Source: Pseudomonas citri (GTDB lineage Bacteria > Pseudomonadota > Gammaproteobacteria > Pseudomonadales > Pseudomonadaceae). From it: DNA of 64,000 nt. Made by a program: the position numbers and the translations under genes. Numbering within the stretch: the first letter of the stretch is position 1; every line of letters starts with the position of its first letter. The notes below the pieces were generated by a model. The model made no database searches, had not been told where the DNA came from, and saw only the letters and a program-made list of their open reading frames with translations. Shown piece after piece: positions 7,714-19,122 of the stretch. The stretch spans positions 1 through 64,000 of the forward strand of contig NZ_JAODAB010000020.1 of NCBI RefSeq assembly GCF_025336485.1, given 5' to 3'.

Positions 7714-8343
7714 CTAAGAATTTGCCGCCTTGAGCCGTTCCGACATTTTCACCAGCGCGGCCAGTGAATCGGCGTTCATCTTGCGCATCAGGGCGCCGCG
7801 CCGCACCTTGACCGTCACTTCACTCAGGCCCAGTCGCGCCGCCACTTGTTTGTTCAGCAGCCCCGACACCACCAGGTCCATCACGTCTCGTTCGCCGTCG
7901 GTCAGACCGGCATGGCGTTGCTTCAATTCGTCGACTTGTGCCTCTGCCGCGCGTCGTTCGCGGTCGCGGTTCAGGCCCAGGCTGATGGCGTCGAGCAGGT
8001 CTTGTTCGCGGAAGGGTTTGGTCAAGAATTCCAGGGCGCCGGCCTTCATGGCTTTGACGGACATGGGAATGTCGCCGTGGGCGGTGATGAACACCACCGG
8101 GACGCGGATGTTCAAGCGGGCCATGTCCTGTTGGAAATCCAGCCCGCTCAGGCCTGGCATGCGTACATCCAGGATCAGACACGCCGGGGCATCCGCGAGC
8201 GTGGCGGCCATGAACTCGCGCGCGGAACCGAAGGCCTGGCTCGCCAGGCCCACGGAGGCCAGCAGGTCTTGCAGCGAGGCTCGCACGGAGTGGTCATCGT
8301 CGACGATGTAGACCACGGGGTCCTGGGTGTCAATTTCGCTCAT
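7714..8343 (-). CDS. FixJ/NarL-type response regulator
   Basis: 209 aa. The receiver domain (about 9-125) has the acidic pocket DDD (15-17), phospho-acceptor D59 (LILDVRMPG) and the KPF lysine. A LuxR/GerE helix-turn-helix occupies the C-terminus (about 145-205, NKQVAARLGLSEVTVKVRR). Its start overlaps the 3' end of the histidine kinase gene, so the pair is coupled. It is the last gene of the ABC transporter operon. It probably activates transcription on phosphorylation by the kinase; targets are unknown, perhaps the transporter operon itself. Confidence 0.92.
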   Translation of the reverse strand: MSEIDTQDPVVYIVDDDHSVRASLQDLLASVGLASQAFGSAREFMAATLADAPACLILDVRMPGLSGLDFQQDMARLNIRVPVVFITAHGDIPMSVKAMKAGALEFLTKPFREQDLLDAISLGLNRDRERRAAEAQVDELKQRHAGLTDGERDVMDLVVSGLLNKQVAARLGLSEVTVKVRRGALMRKMNADSLAALVKMSERLKAANS

Positions 8344-9388
8344 CGGGTTCTCTTGTCACGGCCGGCAGGGTGAAGTGGAAGATCGCGCCTGAGGGCGCAT
8401 TGTGCGAGGCCCAGAGCTGGCCGTCATGGGCTTCGATGATGGAGCGGCAGATCGCCAACCCCATGCCCATGCCGGCGTGTTTGGTGCTGTAGAAGGCATC
8501 GAACACCCGCTCCAGGTCGCCGAGGGCGAGGCCGGTGCCCTGGTCGCCGATGCTGAAGAGCAACTGGCGAGTGCCGTCCAGCCCGGCGTGCAGGGTCAGC
8601 ACCCGGCGCTCCGGCTCCACTTGGCGCATGGCGTCGATGGCGTTCATCGCCAGGTTGAGGATGACCTGCTGGATTTGCACGTCATCGGCCAGCATCGGCG
8701 GCAAGCCTTCCTCGACGTGCGCGTGCACGGCGATGTTCTGTTCGCTGAGTTCCCCGGCCAGCAGGCGCAGCGCGGCGTTGAGTGTGTCGGTCACGTTCAG
8801 CCATTGTTTCGTCGGGGCTTGATGCCGGGCCATGCCGCGCAGTCGGGCGATGATGTCGCTGGCTCGATGGGTGTCGGCGACGATGCGTTCCACGGCCTGG
8901 CGCGCCTTGGGCAGGTTCGGCGGTTCGGTGGCCAGCCAGCGCAGGCACGCGCCGCCACTGGTGGCGACAGCCGCCAAGGGCTGGTTGACTTCGTGGGCGA
9001 TGGAGGCGGCCAGTTCGCCGAGCATGTTGACCCGGGCGATGTGGGCCAGGTGGGCGCGGGTTGTGTGCACGGCACTGATGGCCGCTGACAGCCGCAGCGC
9101 CAGGTAGGTGGTGCCGGCGATGGCGGCGAGGCTAATGAGCATGTTGACCAACCCAGCTTCCGTGTCGCCGAAGCGTGTGAGCCGGTAGCTCAGGATCGTC
9201 AGGACCATGCAGAACAGCGAGATTCCCGCCACCGCGCGCGCCGGCAGGATCCTCACGGCGATCAGCACCACCACGATCTGGAACACCCCGACCGCGATTT
9301 CGAGGTCGGTGATGGTGTCGATCGCGGCGATGCCCAGCGCCAACCCCAACAGCGGTATCAGCCGCAGAATCACTTGAGTGCTTCTCAC
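8330..9388 (-). CDS. membrane sensor histidine kinase, FixL/DctB-like
   Basis: 352 aa from a GTG at 9388. The N-terminus (about 1-110) has four to five membrane helices with short loops and no large periplasmic domain. Then follow a HisKA dimerisation domain with the H-box ASIAHEVNQPLAAV and a HATPase_c domain with the N-box NLAMNAIDAM and G-box GDQGTGLAL. The NQP H-box is typical of FixL/NtrB-like kinases. It lies 58 bases after the ABC ATPase gene on the same strand and overlaps its response regulator. The signal may be sensed in the membrane or transmitted from the transporter. Confidence 0.9.
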   Translation of the reverse strand: MRSTQVILRLIPLLGLALGIAAIDTITDLEIAVGVFQIVVVLIAVRILPARAVAGISLFCMVLTILSYRLTRFGDTEAGLVNMLISLAAIAGTTYLALRLSAAISAVHTTRAHLAHIARVNMLGELAASIAHEVNQPLAAVATSGGACLRWLATEPPNLPKARQAVERIVADTHRASDIIARLRGMARHQAPTKQWLNVTDTLNAALRLLAGELSEQNIAVHAHVEEGLPPMLADDVQIQQVILNLAMNAIDAMRQVEPERRVLTLHAGLDGTRQLLFSIGDQGTGLALGDLERVFDAFYSTKHAGMGMGLAICRSIIEAHDGQLWASHNAPSGAIFHFTLPAVTREPDERN

Positions 9389-9446
9389 TGGATGTTCATC
9401 TCGTTGCGCTCGTCGGCCCGGCCTGGATCACGCCATTTGAATCGCC

Positions 9447-10751
9447 TCACGAGGGATTGTCCAGGCTGAACAGGTCCGCCACTTCATCGTAGGCGAACAA
9501 CTCGGCGTAGCGCCCCCATTGCGTGGCGCAATCGAGGGTCATGGCGGCGTCGTGCGCGGACATGAAGTCTTCCAGCTGATCACGAAAACGCCGGGCCGGC
9601 GCCGTGCGGGTAGGGCGGTCATCGAGCACCCGGCGCACATGGCTCACGAGCGGGACGTACTTGAGCAACTGCTGGGCAAACAGCTGCTTGCGCGCGTCGA
9701 CGTCCGACTGGGCGTAGCGTTGCCCGGCTGGCAGCAAGGTGATGTGGCCGTCGTGCATCTCGGCCAGGCGCAGGAGTTGCAGCACTTCGGCCACCGGAAA
9801 AAGATCGCTGGCGCTGGAGCGCAATGCTCCGGTGAGTTCCCGCAGATCGGCGCGGCCTTGGTACGGCTGCTCCTGCACGGCTTCGATCAAACCGGCCAGG
9901 GCATTGCTGGAGATCGACGGCAAGACCATGCCGACGTCACTGCCTGCAAACACGCCCTGGCGAGGCGAGTCCGAATCGGCACCGCCGGCCATCTGCACAT
10001 AAATGTGCTCGACCAGGGCTTGGAAGGCCGGGTCCGAGCGATGGCGTGGCTGGCGCAGGTCCACGGTGATCTCGCGTTGGATGCGCCCCGGGTTGGAGGA
10101 AAAAATCAGGATGCGGTCACACATCAGCACCGCTTCTTCGATGTTGTGGGTGACCATCAGGATCGACTTGATCGGCATGCACCCTTCGCGCCATAGCTCC
10201 AGCAGGTCGGTGCGCAGGGTTTCGGCGGTGAGGACGTCCAGCGCCGAGAAGGGCTCGTCCATCAACAACACATCCGGGGCGACGACCAGCGCCCGCGCCA
10301 GGCCGACGCGTTGGCGCATGCCGCCCGAGAGTTCCTTGGGGAACGCGCTTTCGAAGCCGTCCAGGCCGATCAGGTCGATGGCGGCCAAGGCTCGACGCCG
10401 CCGCTCCGGTGCCGCCACGCCCAGCGCCTCCAGGCCGACCTCGACGTTTTGCAGCACGGTCAGCCAGGGGAAGAGGGCGAAGCTCTGGAAGACCATGCGC
10501 ACCGAACTCGGCAAGCCCTGCGCATCGAGGGGAAAATCCACCTCGCCGACACTGGGCGAAATGAGGCCGGCAATCGAGCGCAGCAAGGTCGACTTGCCGG
10601 ACCCGGAACGGCCCAGCAGCCCGACCACTTCGCCGTCGTCCAGGCGCATGCAGACATTGTCCAACACCCGTCGCTCGGCGCCGCCCGCGGTGCCGTAGAC
10701 ATGCCCCAGTTGCTGGACATCCACCAGACAACGTTTTTCCATGACGTTCAT
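9447..10751 (-). CDS. NitT/TauT-type ABC transporter ATP-binding protein with AAA-associated C-terminal domain
   Basis: 434 aa from an ATG at 10751; a GTG at 10760 is possible. An ABC ATPase domain (about 8-260) with Walker A GRSGSGKST (from 47), signature LSGGMRQR and Walker B VLLMDEPFSALD is of the nitrate/sulfonate/bicarbonate subgroup. The extra C-terminal part (about 275-425) matches the AAA-associated domain found on some of these proteins, of unknown function and probably regulatory. It starts just after the permease stop. No solute-binding protein gene is adjacent. Confidence 0.9.
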   Translation of the reverse strand: MNVMEKRCLVDVQQLGHVYGTAGGAERRVLDNVCMRLDDGEVVGLLGRSGSGKSTLLRSIAGLISPSVGEVDFPLDAQGLPSSVRMVFQSFALFPWLTVLQNVEVGLEALGVAAPERRRRALAAIDLIGLDGFESAFPKELSGGMRQRVGLARALVVAPDVLLMDEPFSALDVLTAETLRTDLLELWREGCMPIKSILMVTHNIEEAVLMCDRILIFSSNPGRIQREITVDLRQPRHRSDPAFQALVEHIYVQMAGGADSDSPRQGVFAGSDVGMVLPSISSNALAGLIEAVQEQPYQGRADLRELTGALRSSASDLFPVAEVLQLLRLAEMHDGHITLLPAGQRYAQSDVDARKQLFAQQLLKYVPLVSHVRRVLDDRPTRTAPARRFRDQLEDFMSAHDAAMTLDCATQWGRYAELFAYDEVADLFSLDNPS

Positions 10752-10763
10752 TGGGCTCACCCC

Positions 10764-12512
<1,749 letters not shown>

Positions 12513-12813
12513 AAGCACCTCGGTTTACTTTATTCAGGGCCAAGGGACGACCGCGCCGACAATGCTTGGCGATCATGATGTTTTGGCGGTTGTAATGGAC
12601 GGCGTTGAATGCCTGGCAAGGTTAGGCGTTGTGGTGGGGGATGGCTACGATGATTGGGGGTGGGGAAATATACTTTGGTATATCGGCGGGAAAGGTTTAA
12701 GAGGTATTTTGTGGCGAGGGAGCAAGTTCCCTCGCCACAAAAAGCGGTTTGGTGATGTATTTGGATTTACCGTTGGACCTGTGCGCGGCGGTATATTCAA
12801 TATCGTTGTCAGG
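12513..12813. other. intergenic region between the ABC operon and the immunity gene
   Basis: About 300 bases. It holds the upstream region of the ABC operon and a REP palindrome (12711-12738). No gene was recognised. Confidence 0.5.
12711..12738. repeat. REP palindrome, 11-base perfect arms
   Basis: GTGGCGAGGGA (12711-12721) and TCCCTCGCCAC (12728-12738) with a 6-base loop, extended by TTTT/AAAA. This is the GTGGCGAGGGAGC class of Pseudomonas REP. It lies downstream of the Rhs immunity gene and could also limit read-through or mRNA decay. Confidence 0.8.
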
Positions 12814-13230
12814 TCACCAAGTGGATGGATCTTCCAAGGATGCTTTTTGAAGGTCATCTTTCCAAGTTTCCTTTGCCAGTACAAACACATCCTGAAGAAA
12901 TTCACGAGGATTTTCCAAGTTATACCATTCCCCACGAGGCCAGCTCATTGCACAATCTTCATCTATTTCAAATAGATTTTGGAAGTCAAAGTTCTCGTCG
13001 TTGAGAGCCTCTTTGAGAAATTCTACCAGCACATATTTATGCCTGTAGGATAGGAACTCCAAATCTAGACCGTACTTGACAATTAGTTCGGATCTATCTC
13101 GTTTGTCGTTAGGGTTGTAAACCTCCAGCAGTGCTCCGCGCGTCTCTTCGCGATCATAGACGTCAAATTGGCCGATAATCCACATGGGGTCGGGAACAAA
13201 TTTTTCGTTAAGAAAAGGGTCTTTCAGCAT
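12814..13230 (-). CDS. predicted immunity protein for the Rhs toxin
   Basis: 138 aa, acidic and aromatic-rich, with no signal peptide or membrane segment. It directly follows the Rhs stop (adjacent bases) on the same strand and is clearly AT-richer than the Rhs core. Position, size, acidity and composition are what is expected of the cognate immunity protein that neutralises the C-terminal toxin in the cytoplasm. I do not recognise a named immunity family, so the role rests on context. Confidence 0.75.
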   Translation of the reverse strand: MLKDPFLNEKFVPDPMWIIGQFDVYDREETRGALLEVYNPNDKRDRSELIVKYGLDLEFLSYRHKYVLVEFLKEALNDENFDFQNLFEIDEDCAMSWPRGEWYNLENPREFLQDVFVLAKETWKDDLQKASLEDPSTW

Positions 13231-16200
13231 TTACTTTTTCTCCGTTGGAAATCCTGTATACGGTACACCTTCTTTGCTGAATTTAACTTCAAACCAATTC
13301 AAGTCTTCGTTCAGAGTAGGGTTTTGCTTGTCCTTTTTGTTAGGTTTATAGCCTCGGCCTGCCCCGGGTAGCTCCTGCCTAACAATTCTATCTTTCTTGT
13401 GATCCAGGCCTGTAAATGGATCCAGTCCAAGTCGCTCTCTTGTCATGGCTTTATTTAGCGCACTTAAATGAATACGCCAGTTACTGAATTGGGAGCTCAA
13501 ACTTCCATTTGCTCCTTTTGGAATTACCCCTGTGTGCGGGTTCGCACCGTTAATGGCCCGCTGTTTGAGCGCAACATCCGATATTTCCGAACTGTGTTTT
13601 TCCACAGTGTGCATTGCATATTTCTCCTCATACTCAATGACACGCCGCTTCGCATTCGCCTCTCCCAACTCATCAATCCGCGCTCGCCGCTGCTCCGCCG
13701 TCATCGGCAGCCGCGGCTCTCCTTCATTCACCCCAACCTTAGCCGCCGGATCCTGACCATCGCCCGGCTTATACCCACCGGCTCCGGGGCAATCCACCAA
13801 CCCCAACGGATCCACCCACCCCGTCGGGTTCAACGTGTACCTATACCCATTCAACCCACCCGCCAGCTTGCTCGGGTCGGGCGTGAGGTAGCGGCCGGTC
13901 TCCGGATTGTAGTAGCGATGCCGGTTGTAATGCAGGCCGCTTTCCACATCGAAATACTGGCCTTGAAACCGCAGCGGTTGGTCGAGTTGTTCGCCGCCGC
14001 CGTGCTGGACGTCGATGAGTTTGCCGTAGCCGTTGTAGCGCGCCGACCAGACGATGTCGCCGCGGTAGCTGGTCAGTTCCTGGGGCGTGCCGAGGTGGTC
14101 GAGGTGGTAGTAGAACGGGCAGGCCTTGAGCGGGCCTTCGCCGTCGAGCATCGCCAGGGGGCGGAAGGTGCCGGGTTCGTAGAGGTAGCTGCGGTAGTGG
14201 CGGGGGCCGCTTTCGGCGAGGAGTTGTTCGCCTTGCCAGATGAATTCAGTGGTCTGGCCGTCGACGGTCTTGCTGATGCGTCGGCCGAAGGCGTCGTAGC
14301 GGTAGGACGCTTCGCGGCCGTCCGGGGCGGTGACGCCGATCAGGCGGTGTTGGCTGTCGTAGCGGTATTCGGTGACGAGGCACTGGGCCTTGCCGCGGCG
14401 TTCGCGGATCAGGTTGCCGTAGGTGTCGTAGTCGTAGTGGCGGTCGCCCTCCCTCGTCAGACGGTTGCCCTTGAGGGTGGTGGGGCCGGGGCGATCCATC
14501 ATCAAGAGGTTGCCGGCCGGGTCGTGGGCGAAGTGTTCCGGTGGCTCGCTGTGGGAGTGATCAATGCGCACCAGGCGGTCGAGCGGGTCGTACTGGTAGC
14601 TGCGCTGGGCCCGGCGGTTGTCGGTGAGGGTCGCGAGGTTGCCGTTGGCGCTGTAGCGGTAGTCGCGCCAGATCAGTTGCTGGGGCTGTTGTGACTGCTG
14701 CTGCCAGACGGTCTGGGCCTTGAGGCGGCCCTGTTCGTCGTAGGCGTAGTCGCTGAGCAGCCGACCTTGCTGGCGCCGGCGTTCGCGGCCGGCCTGGAAT
14801 TGGTGTTCGGTCAGGCGCGTGCCGTTGAGGTCGATGGCGGTCAGCGCACCACCCGGGGCATGCTGGTAGTCGAGGGTGCTGTGGTCCGGCAGGCGCAGGT
14901 GGTTGAGTTGGCCGCAGGCGTCGTAGCCATAGCCCAGGGTGGCCCAGCCCTGGTGCTCCCGGACCAGCCGATCCTGGGTGTCGTATTCAAAGGCCAGCGG
15001 CCAGTGGCCGTCGTCGACATGGACCAGTCGGCCGAGGGCATCGTAGCGGTAGTGAACCTGTGCGCCGTCGGGCAGGGTTTTGCGCAGCAGGCGGCCGGCG
15101 CTGTCGCGTTGGTAAGCGGTGATCCGCTGGCTGTCGTCGCTGCCGAACTCGGTTTTCTCCAGCAACTGGCCGTTGAGGTCGTAGGCGTAGGCGGTGCGTT
15201 GACCGTCGAAACCGGTTTCCTGGCGGATCAGGCCGTTGGGGTGGTAATCGAGGCGGTAGTGTTCGCCGGACTCGTTTTCGATGTCGGTGAGCAGCAGCCG
15301 CGCCGAGTCGTAGCGATATTTCAGTTCACTGCCGTCGGGGTTGATACGGCGGCTGACCAGGTGCAGGTCGTCGGCGTACTCATAGCGGGTGGTGCGCCCC
15401 AGCTCGTCGCGTTCGGCGGTGACCTTGCCGTAGGCGTTGTAGGTCCAGGCGCGGGTGGCGCCGGTGGGCAAGGTCAGCTGGAGCAAGCGGCCGACGGCGT
15501 CCCACTGGTATTGGGTGAGGGCGCCGTGTTCGTCCTCGCGGCTGAGCAAACGCCCCTGGACGTCGTAGGAAAAACGTCGATGACGGCCGTCGGGCAGGGT
15601 TTCTTCGGTCAACTGACCGAGCCGGTTCCAGGCCAGATGATGGAAACTGCCGTCGGGGTGGTTGATGACCAGCGGCAGGCCGCGCTCATCGTATTTGTAG
15701 AAAGTGCTGTGGCCGTCCGGGTCGGTGTGTTGGGTGATGTCGCCCTGGGCGTTGCGGCGGTACTTCCAGCTGGCCTTGCCGCGGTGCACATCGCTGACGA
15801 AGCCGTTGATGTACTCGTAGCTGTGCGCTTGGTCTTCTGGCGGGATGACGGCGATCATCCAGCCGTTTTCGTCGTAGCGGTATTGGGTGACGGCGCCCAG
15901 GGGATCCTGTTCGGCGATCAACTGGCCTTTTTCGTCATAGGCCTTGAGGTGCTCGCCGCCGTCCGGGTCGACCTTGCGCACCAGCCGCGCGTTGTCGTCG
16001 TGGGTATAGACCTCTTGGCTGCCGTCGGCGTGGGTCACGGTGACGCTGCCGTTGTCGTCCCAGGCGTAGCGCGCCTCCATCTGCGAGAAGCTGGCCCAGT
16101 GACGAATGCACCGGGCCAGTTTGCCCGCACGCTCCCAGGCCCAATGGAAACGAGCGCCACCGGCCAGTTGCCGCTCCAGGATCACGTGCTGTTCGTCGTA

Positions 16201-18084
16201 GCGGTAATGCTCGGCTTCGCCCGCTGCGTTGCTGGCCTCGATCAGGCGAAAACGCGCGTCGTAGCGGTAACTGACCAGGGTCTGGACGGTGTTCCAGCAA
16301 GCCTCTTCGCTGGCCGCCGGGCGGAACTGCTGGTAGTCGACGGCGATGAGGTGGTCGCGCTCGTAGCGCAGCCGCAAGGCCCGACCGACGCCGTTGTCGA
16401 GCCGTTGGATCCGCCCAAGGAAGTCGCGTTGAATGCGCAGCCGGTTGCCATGGCTGTCGCTGATGGCGCTCAAGGTGACGCCCTGTTCGTCGCGCTGGAA
16501 ATGGTAGAAGACCGGGCGCTGGCCGGCCTGGGCCAGGATCAGCTCGGAGGGCTTGTCGGAGGGGTTGTCCCCCAGGTAAATCGCCGCCCGCGAGAGGCTG
16601 TTGGTGATCGCCGGGCGTTGCTCGCTGGGCAGCGGGAAGGACGTGGCGCGGTTTTCGTGATCGGTCCAGACGACTTCGTCGCCATTGATCTCGAGACGGT
16701 GCGCCAGTGAATGGCTCCAGCCGTAGCCCAGGCCGCAGTCGATTTCCACGGCGCTGGTGCGGTACAGGCGGGTGAAGACAAAGGGCAGGCAGCCGTCGAG
16801 CGTGCCGTCTTCCAACGTCAGCAGCTCTTCGCCGGTGACCATAGAGACCGGGCATTTGTCGGTGCAGGTGCGGGCGACGGGTTCGGCGCTTTGGCCGGCG
16901 GGTGTGGTCGCTTGCCGGGCTGTGTCATCGCCGACCGGCCCGGCCAGCCGGGCGTTGCGCTGGCCGTCGAGCCGCAGCTCGACCGCGCCTTTCTTCATGG
17001 GTTTGGCCATGCCCCGTACGGCCACGGGAAGGTACTTGGCGACGTAGCCCATGAACCCGTGGACGATGGCGAACAACGACTCCACGAACCCCATTACGGC
17101 GTTGAAGATGACTTCGCCGTAGCGCTTCATGCGCACCGCGAGGTAAACGATCCCGGTGCCCTGCGCGGCGATGCTCAGCACCACGGCAATCACGATGTCG
17201 ATGGCGATGCCCATCACCGCGGCGGTGGTCATCCGGGCGACGTCGCCGGCGGTTTGCATGGGCGGCAGGCTCGTGAGCCAGACCAGCGCGCAGTGCATCA
17301 TCAGAAACAGCGCGGCCTCGTCACTGGCCAGCAGCATGGCTTTGCGCATGACGTCCGGGGCTTGCTCGGCCGCGGCGATCAGGCGCTCGGCGCTTTCCCC
17401 CAGGCGTTCGCTGAACTGCGCCGGGTCTTGCAGGATGTCGAGCACCAGGTTGATCCCGTCCCACACGCCCTTGATGGCTTCCCAGCCGCCTTCGAGCAGG
17501 CCGTTGCCAATGGCCAGGGCGGTGCCGGACAGCGACAGGCTCGACCACTGTTGTCGATGCCCGCCGGGGCCTTCCCATTTGTTGCGCAGGAAGTTTTCCA
17601 ACTCGCCGGTCAGCCCGGCGTAGGCCGAGAACAGTTCATCGATCTGCGCGGGTGTCACTTCGCTGTGGACGCGGATCTGGTAATACTTGCCGGCTTCGCC
17701 ATCGTCCCAACGGGCCTTGCCCTGGGCGTCCAGCATGACCTTGCTGACGGCGCCGCTGGTCACGTCGACGATGTCGACCTCGATATCGCCGATGGGGATG
17801 TCGTAGAGCGACTCGAATTTACTCTCGATGAGCAACGGGCCTTTTAACGGGCACTGGACCACGTTGGAGGCGAAATCCCCATCGGCCATGCCCACCGTTT
17901 TGCTGCTGTCGCCGACCTTGATGATGCGGTCCATGTTCAGCAGGGAGGGCAGGTCGGCGAATCGGCTGATGTCGTCGGCGCGTTGTGCGTACCAGGCCTG
18001 GGTCTGCTTGCGATAGAGCTCCAAACTGTCCTTGAAGGTGTCCAGTTGTTGGTCGACGAAGTCGATGTGCGCCTGTGCCGACAT
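13231..18084 (-). CDS. Rhs polymorphic toxin, predicted type VI secretion effector
   Basis: 1617 aa from an ATG at 18084, overlapping the DUF4123 stop (TGATG). The N-terminal region (about 1-250) has no obvious PAAR domain; membrane helices lie at about 256-345. A DUF6531-like segment (from about 411, CPVSMVTGEELLTLEDG) leads into many YD/RHS repeats that form the toxin-enclosing shell. The RHS core ends at DPLGL near residue 1429. The last 188 residues (codons 13234-13797) are a variable toxin with a sharp drop in GC. They contain HTVEKH and SSQFSNW motifs loosely like BECR-fold RNases; the fold is uncertain. The immunity gene follows directly. Confidence 0.92.
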   Translation of the reverse strand: MSAQAHIDFVDQQLDTFKDSLELYRKQTQAWYAQRADDISRFADLPSLLNMDRIIKVGDSSKTVGMADGDFASNVVQCPLKGPLLIESKFESLYDIPIGDIEVDIVDVTSGAVSKVMLDAQGKARWDDGEAGKYYQIRVHSEVTPAQIDELFSAYAGLTGELENFLRNKWEGPGGHRQQWSSLSLSGTALAIGNGLLEGGWEAIKGVWDGINLVLDILQDPAQFSERLGESAERLIAAAEQAPDVMRKAMLLASDEAALFLMMHCALVWLTSLPPMQTAGDVARMTTAAVMGIAIDIVIAVVLSIAAQGTGIVYLAVRMKRYGEVIFNAVMGFVESLFAIVHGFMGYVAKYLPVAVRGMAKPMKKGAVELRLDGQRNARLAGPVGDDTARQATTPAGQSAEPVARTCTDKCPVSMVTGEELLTLEDGTLDGCLPFVFTRLYRTSAVEIDCGLGYGWSHSLAHRLEINGDEVVWTDHENRATSFPLPSEQRPAITNSLSRAAIYLGDNPSDKPSELILAQAGQRPVFYHFQRDEQGVTLSAISDSHGNRLRIQRDFLGRIQRLDNGVGRALRLRYERDHLIAVDYQQFRPAASEEACWNTVQTLVSYRYDARFRLIEASNAAGEAEHYRYDEQHVILERQLAGGARFHWAWERAGKLARCIRHWASFSQMEARYAWDDNGSVTVTHADGSQEVYTHDDNARLVRKVDPDGGEHLKAYDEKGQLIAEQDPLGAVTQYRYDENGWMIAVIPPEDQAHSYEYINGFVSDVHRGKASWKYRRNAQGDITQHTDPDGHSTFYKYDERGLPLVINHPDGSFHHLAWNRLGQLTEETLPDGRHRRFSYDVQGRLLSREDEHGALTQYQWDAVGRLLQLTLPTGATRAWTYNAYGKVTAERDELGRTTRYEYADDLHLVSRRINPDGSELKYRYDSARLLLTDIENESGEHYRLDYHPNGLIRQETGFDGQRTAYAYDLNGQLLEKTEFGSDDSQRITAYQRDSAGRLLRKTLPDGAQVHYRYDALGRLVHVDDGHWPLAFEYDTQDRLVREHQGWATLGYGYDACGQLNHLRLPDHSTLDYQHAPGGALTAIDLNGTRLTEHQFQAGRERRRQQGRLLSDYAYDEQGRLKAQTVWQQQSQQPQQLIWRDYRYSANGNLATLTDNRRAQRSYQYDPLDRLVRIDHSHSEPPEHFAHDPAGNLLMMDRPGPTTLKGNRLTREGDRHYDYDTYGNLIRERRGKAQCLVTEYRYDSQHRLIGVTAPDGREASYRYDAFGRRISKTVDGQTTEFIWQGEQLLAESGPRHYRSYLYEPGTFRPLAMLDGEGPLKACPFYYHLDHLGTPQELTSYRGDIVWSARYNGYGKLIDVQHGGGEQLDQPLRFQGQYFDVESGLHYNRHRYYNPETGRYLTPDPSKLAGGLNGYRYTLNPTGWVDPLGLVDCPGAGGYKPGDGQDPAAKVGVNEGEPRLPMTAEQRRARIDELGEANAKRRVIEYEEKYAMHTVEKHSSEISDVALKQRAINGANPHTGVIPKGANGSLSSQFSNWRIHLSALNKAMTRERLGLDPFTGLDHKKDRIVRQELPGAGRGYKPNKKDKQNPTLNEDLNWFEVKFSKEGVPYTGFPTEKK

Positions 18085-18809
18085 CAGCGCTGTTCCGCCT
18101 GCAATTGCTCCAACAGGACGAGTTCCAGGTTGTCCGCCACGTCCTGGCGGCCCACGATGCGGGCGACTTTCAGCCGCAGGTTGCCCTCGGGCCAAGCGGT
18201 GTAGAGGTCCAGGTGCTGGTCTTCCAGCCAGTGCATCAGGCTGTCGATCCGCGTCGTCGGGTTCTCCTGGGCCAGGGTTGCGAGCAGTGTTCTTGGCACC
18301 TCCCACCACGGCCAATCCTTCACCTCCGGCACCCGCCCGGGTTTGACGGCCAGGGGGTTGCCGTTGATCAGGTAGCGTTCGAACACTGGCAGGATCTCCC
18401 ACGCCGCATCGCCCAGGGCTTTGAGGAGCGGGTGGAGGTGGCGTCCATCCCAGAAGCGGAAGAACACGGCGGTTGCGCCTGGCATGTTGACTTGAGTGAG
18501 GCTGCGCAGGCGTTCAAGCACTTCGCTTGGGTCGCTGCGTGAAACCGCCAGCCAACCCCAGTCGAGGGCGTCGGTTTCGGCGATCCACGGCAGGAACGCC
18601 GATTCGGCGCTCAGCTCCGTGACGTAGGGCATCACCCCGTGCCAGGTGGCGTAAGGCGTGTCGCCCCAGATCGGCAGCAACTGGCGGGTGGGTTCGCTCA
18701 TGCTCAGGGCTGTCAGGGCATCGGCCTCGCTGGCCTTACTGATGACCAGGTACAACCGTTCGCCTGCCTGGAGTGGCTGTTCTGTCAGCCAGGCCGAGGG
18801 TGTGACCAA
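18084..18809 (-). CDS. DUF4123 protein, predicted type VI effector adaptor (Tap/TEC-like)
   Basis: 241 aa from a TTG at 18809 with GGAG upstream at good spacing; the ATG-initiated frame to 18872 lacks a site and adds 21 unlikely residues. The N-terminal part (about 10-135; WLTEQPLQAGERLYLVIS near the start) is the DUF4123 domain, which links effectors to VgrG spikes for T6SS loading. It precedes and overlaps the Rhs gene, so it is probably the dedicated adaptor. No vgrG or T6SS structural gene lies in the window, so the effector must ride on machinery encoded elsewhere. Confidence 0.85.
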   Translation of the reverse strand: MVTPSAWLTEQPLQAGERLYLVISKASEADALTALSMSEPTRQLLPIWGDTPYATWHGVMPYVTELSAESAFLPWIAETDALDWGWLAVSRSDPSEVLERLRSLTQVNMPGATAVFFRFWDGRHLHPLLKALGDAAWEILPVFERYLINGNPLAVKPGRVPEVKDWPWWEVPRTLLATLAQENPTTRIDSLMHWLEDQHLDLYTAWPEGNLRLKVARIVGRQDVADNLELVLLEQLQAEQR

Positions 18810-19122
18810 TGAATGCTCTCCTTGAAAATGGCGCGCCGGGCACAGGCTTGGCCCGGTGGGGGCGGCCATCAATCAAGGAGTGGGCCAGGTTTATTCGAGC
18901 CCCTTTAAACCGGGGCTTTCAGGCGGTTTTTTACTTGCCTTTGGCTGTTTTTACTGGCGATCGAGGCTGCAAAAGGAGCGGGAATTTGCGTGGTGTTGCG
19001 CAGCGGTTTGCCTACGACGGGGACGTTACTGATCTGTATTTTCTGCCGGCAGGTGCCTCTGTAACGAAGACCTGCCCCACGCCAGAATGGCGCAGATTTT
19101 TTTGTGAGGATCAGGTGCAATC
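18810..19122. other. intergenic region upstream of the Rhs operon
   Basis: About 310 bases with no recognised gene on either strand apart from the small frame that begins at its edge (19123). It contains a hairpin with arms AGCCCC (18898-18903) and GGGGCT (18912-18917), followed by a T-run, in the presumed promoter or leader region of the Rhs operon. Confidence 0.45.

Noticed and set aside
12707..12742. Hairpin downstream of the immunity gene as a rho-independent terminator.
   Set aside because: No T-tract follows the stem on either strand beyond its own AAAA/TTTT extension; it matches a REP better.
14767..16710. Long plus-strand open frame (about 647 codons) across the Rhs gene.
   Set aside because: It is antisense to the Rhs repeats and is open only because of their biased codon use; it has no ribosome site or recognisable domain.
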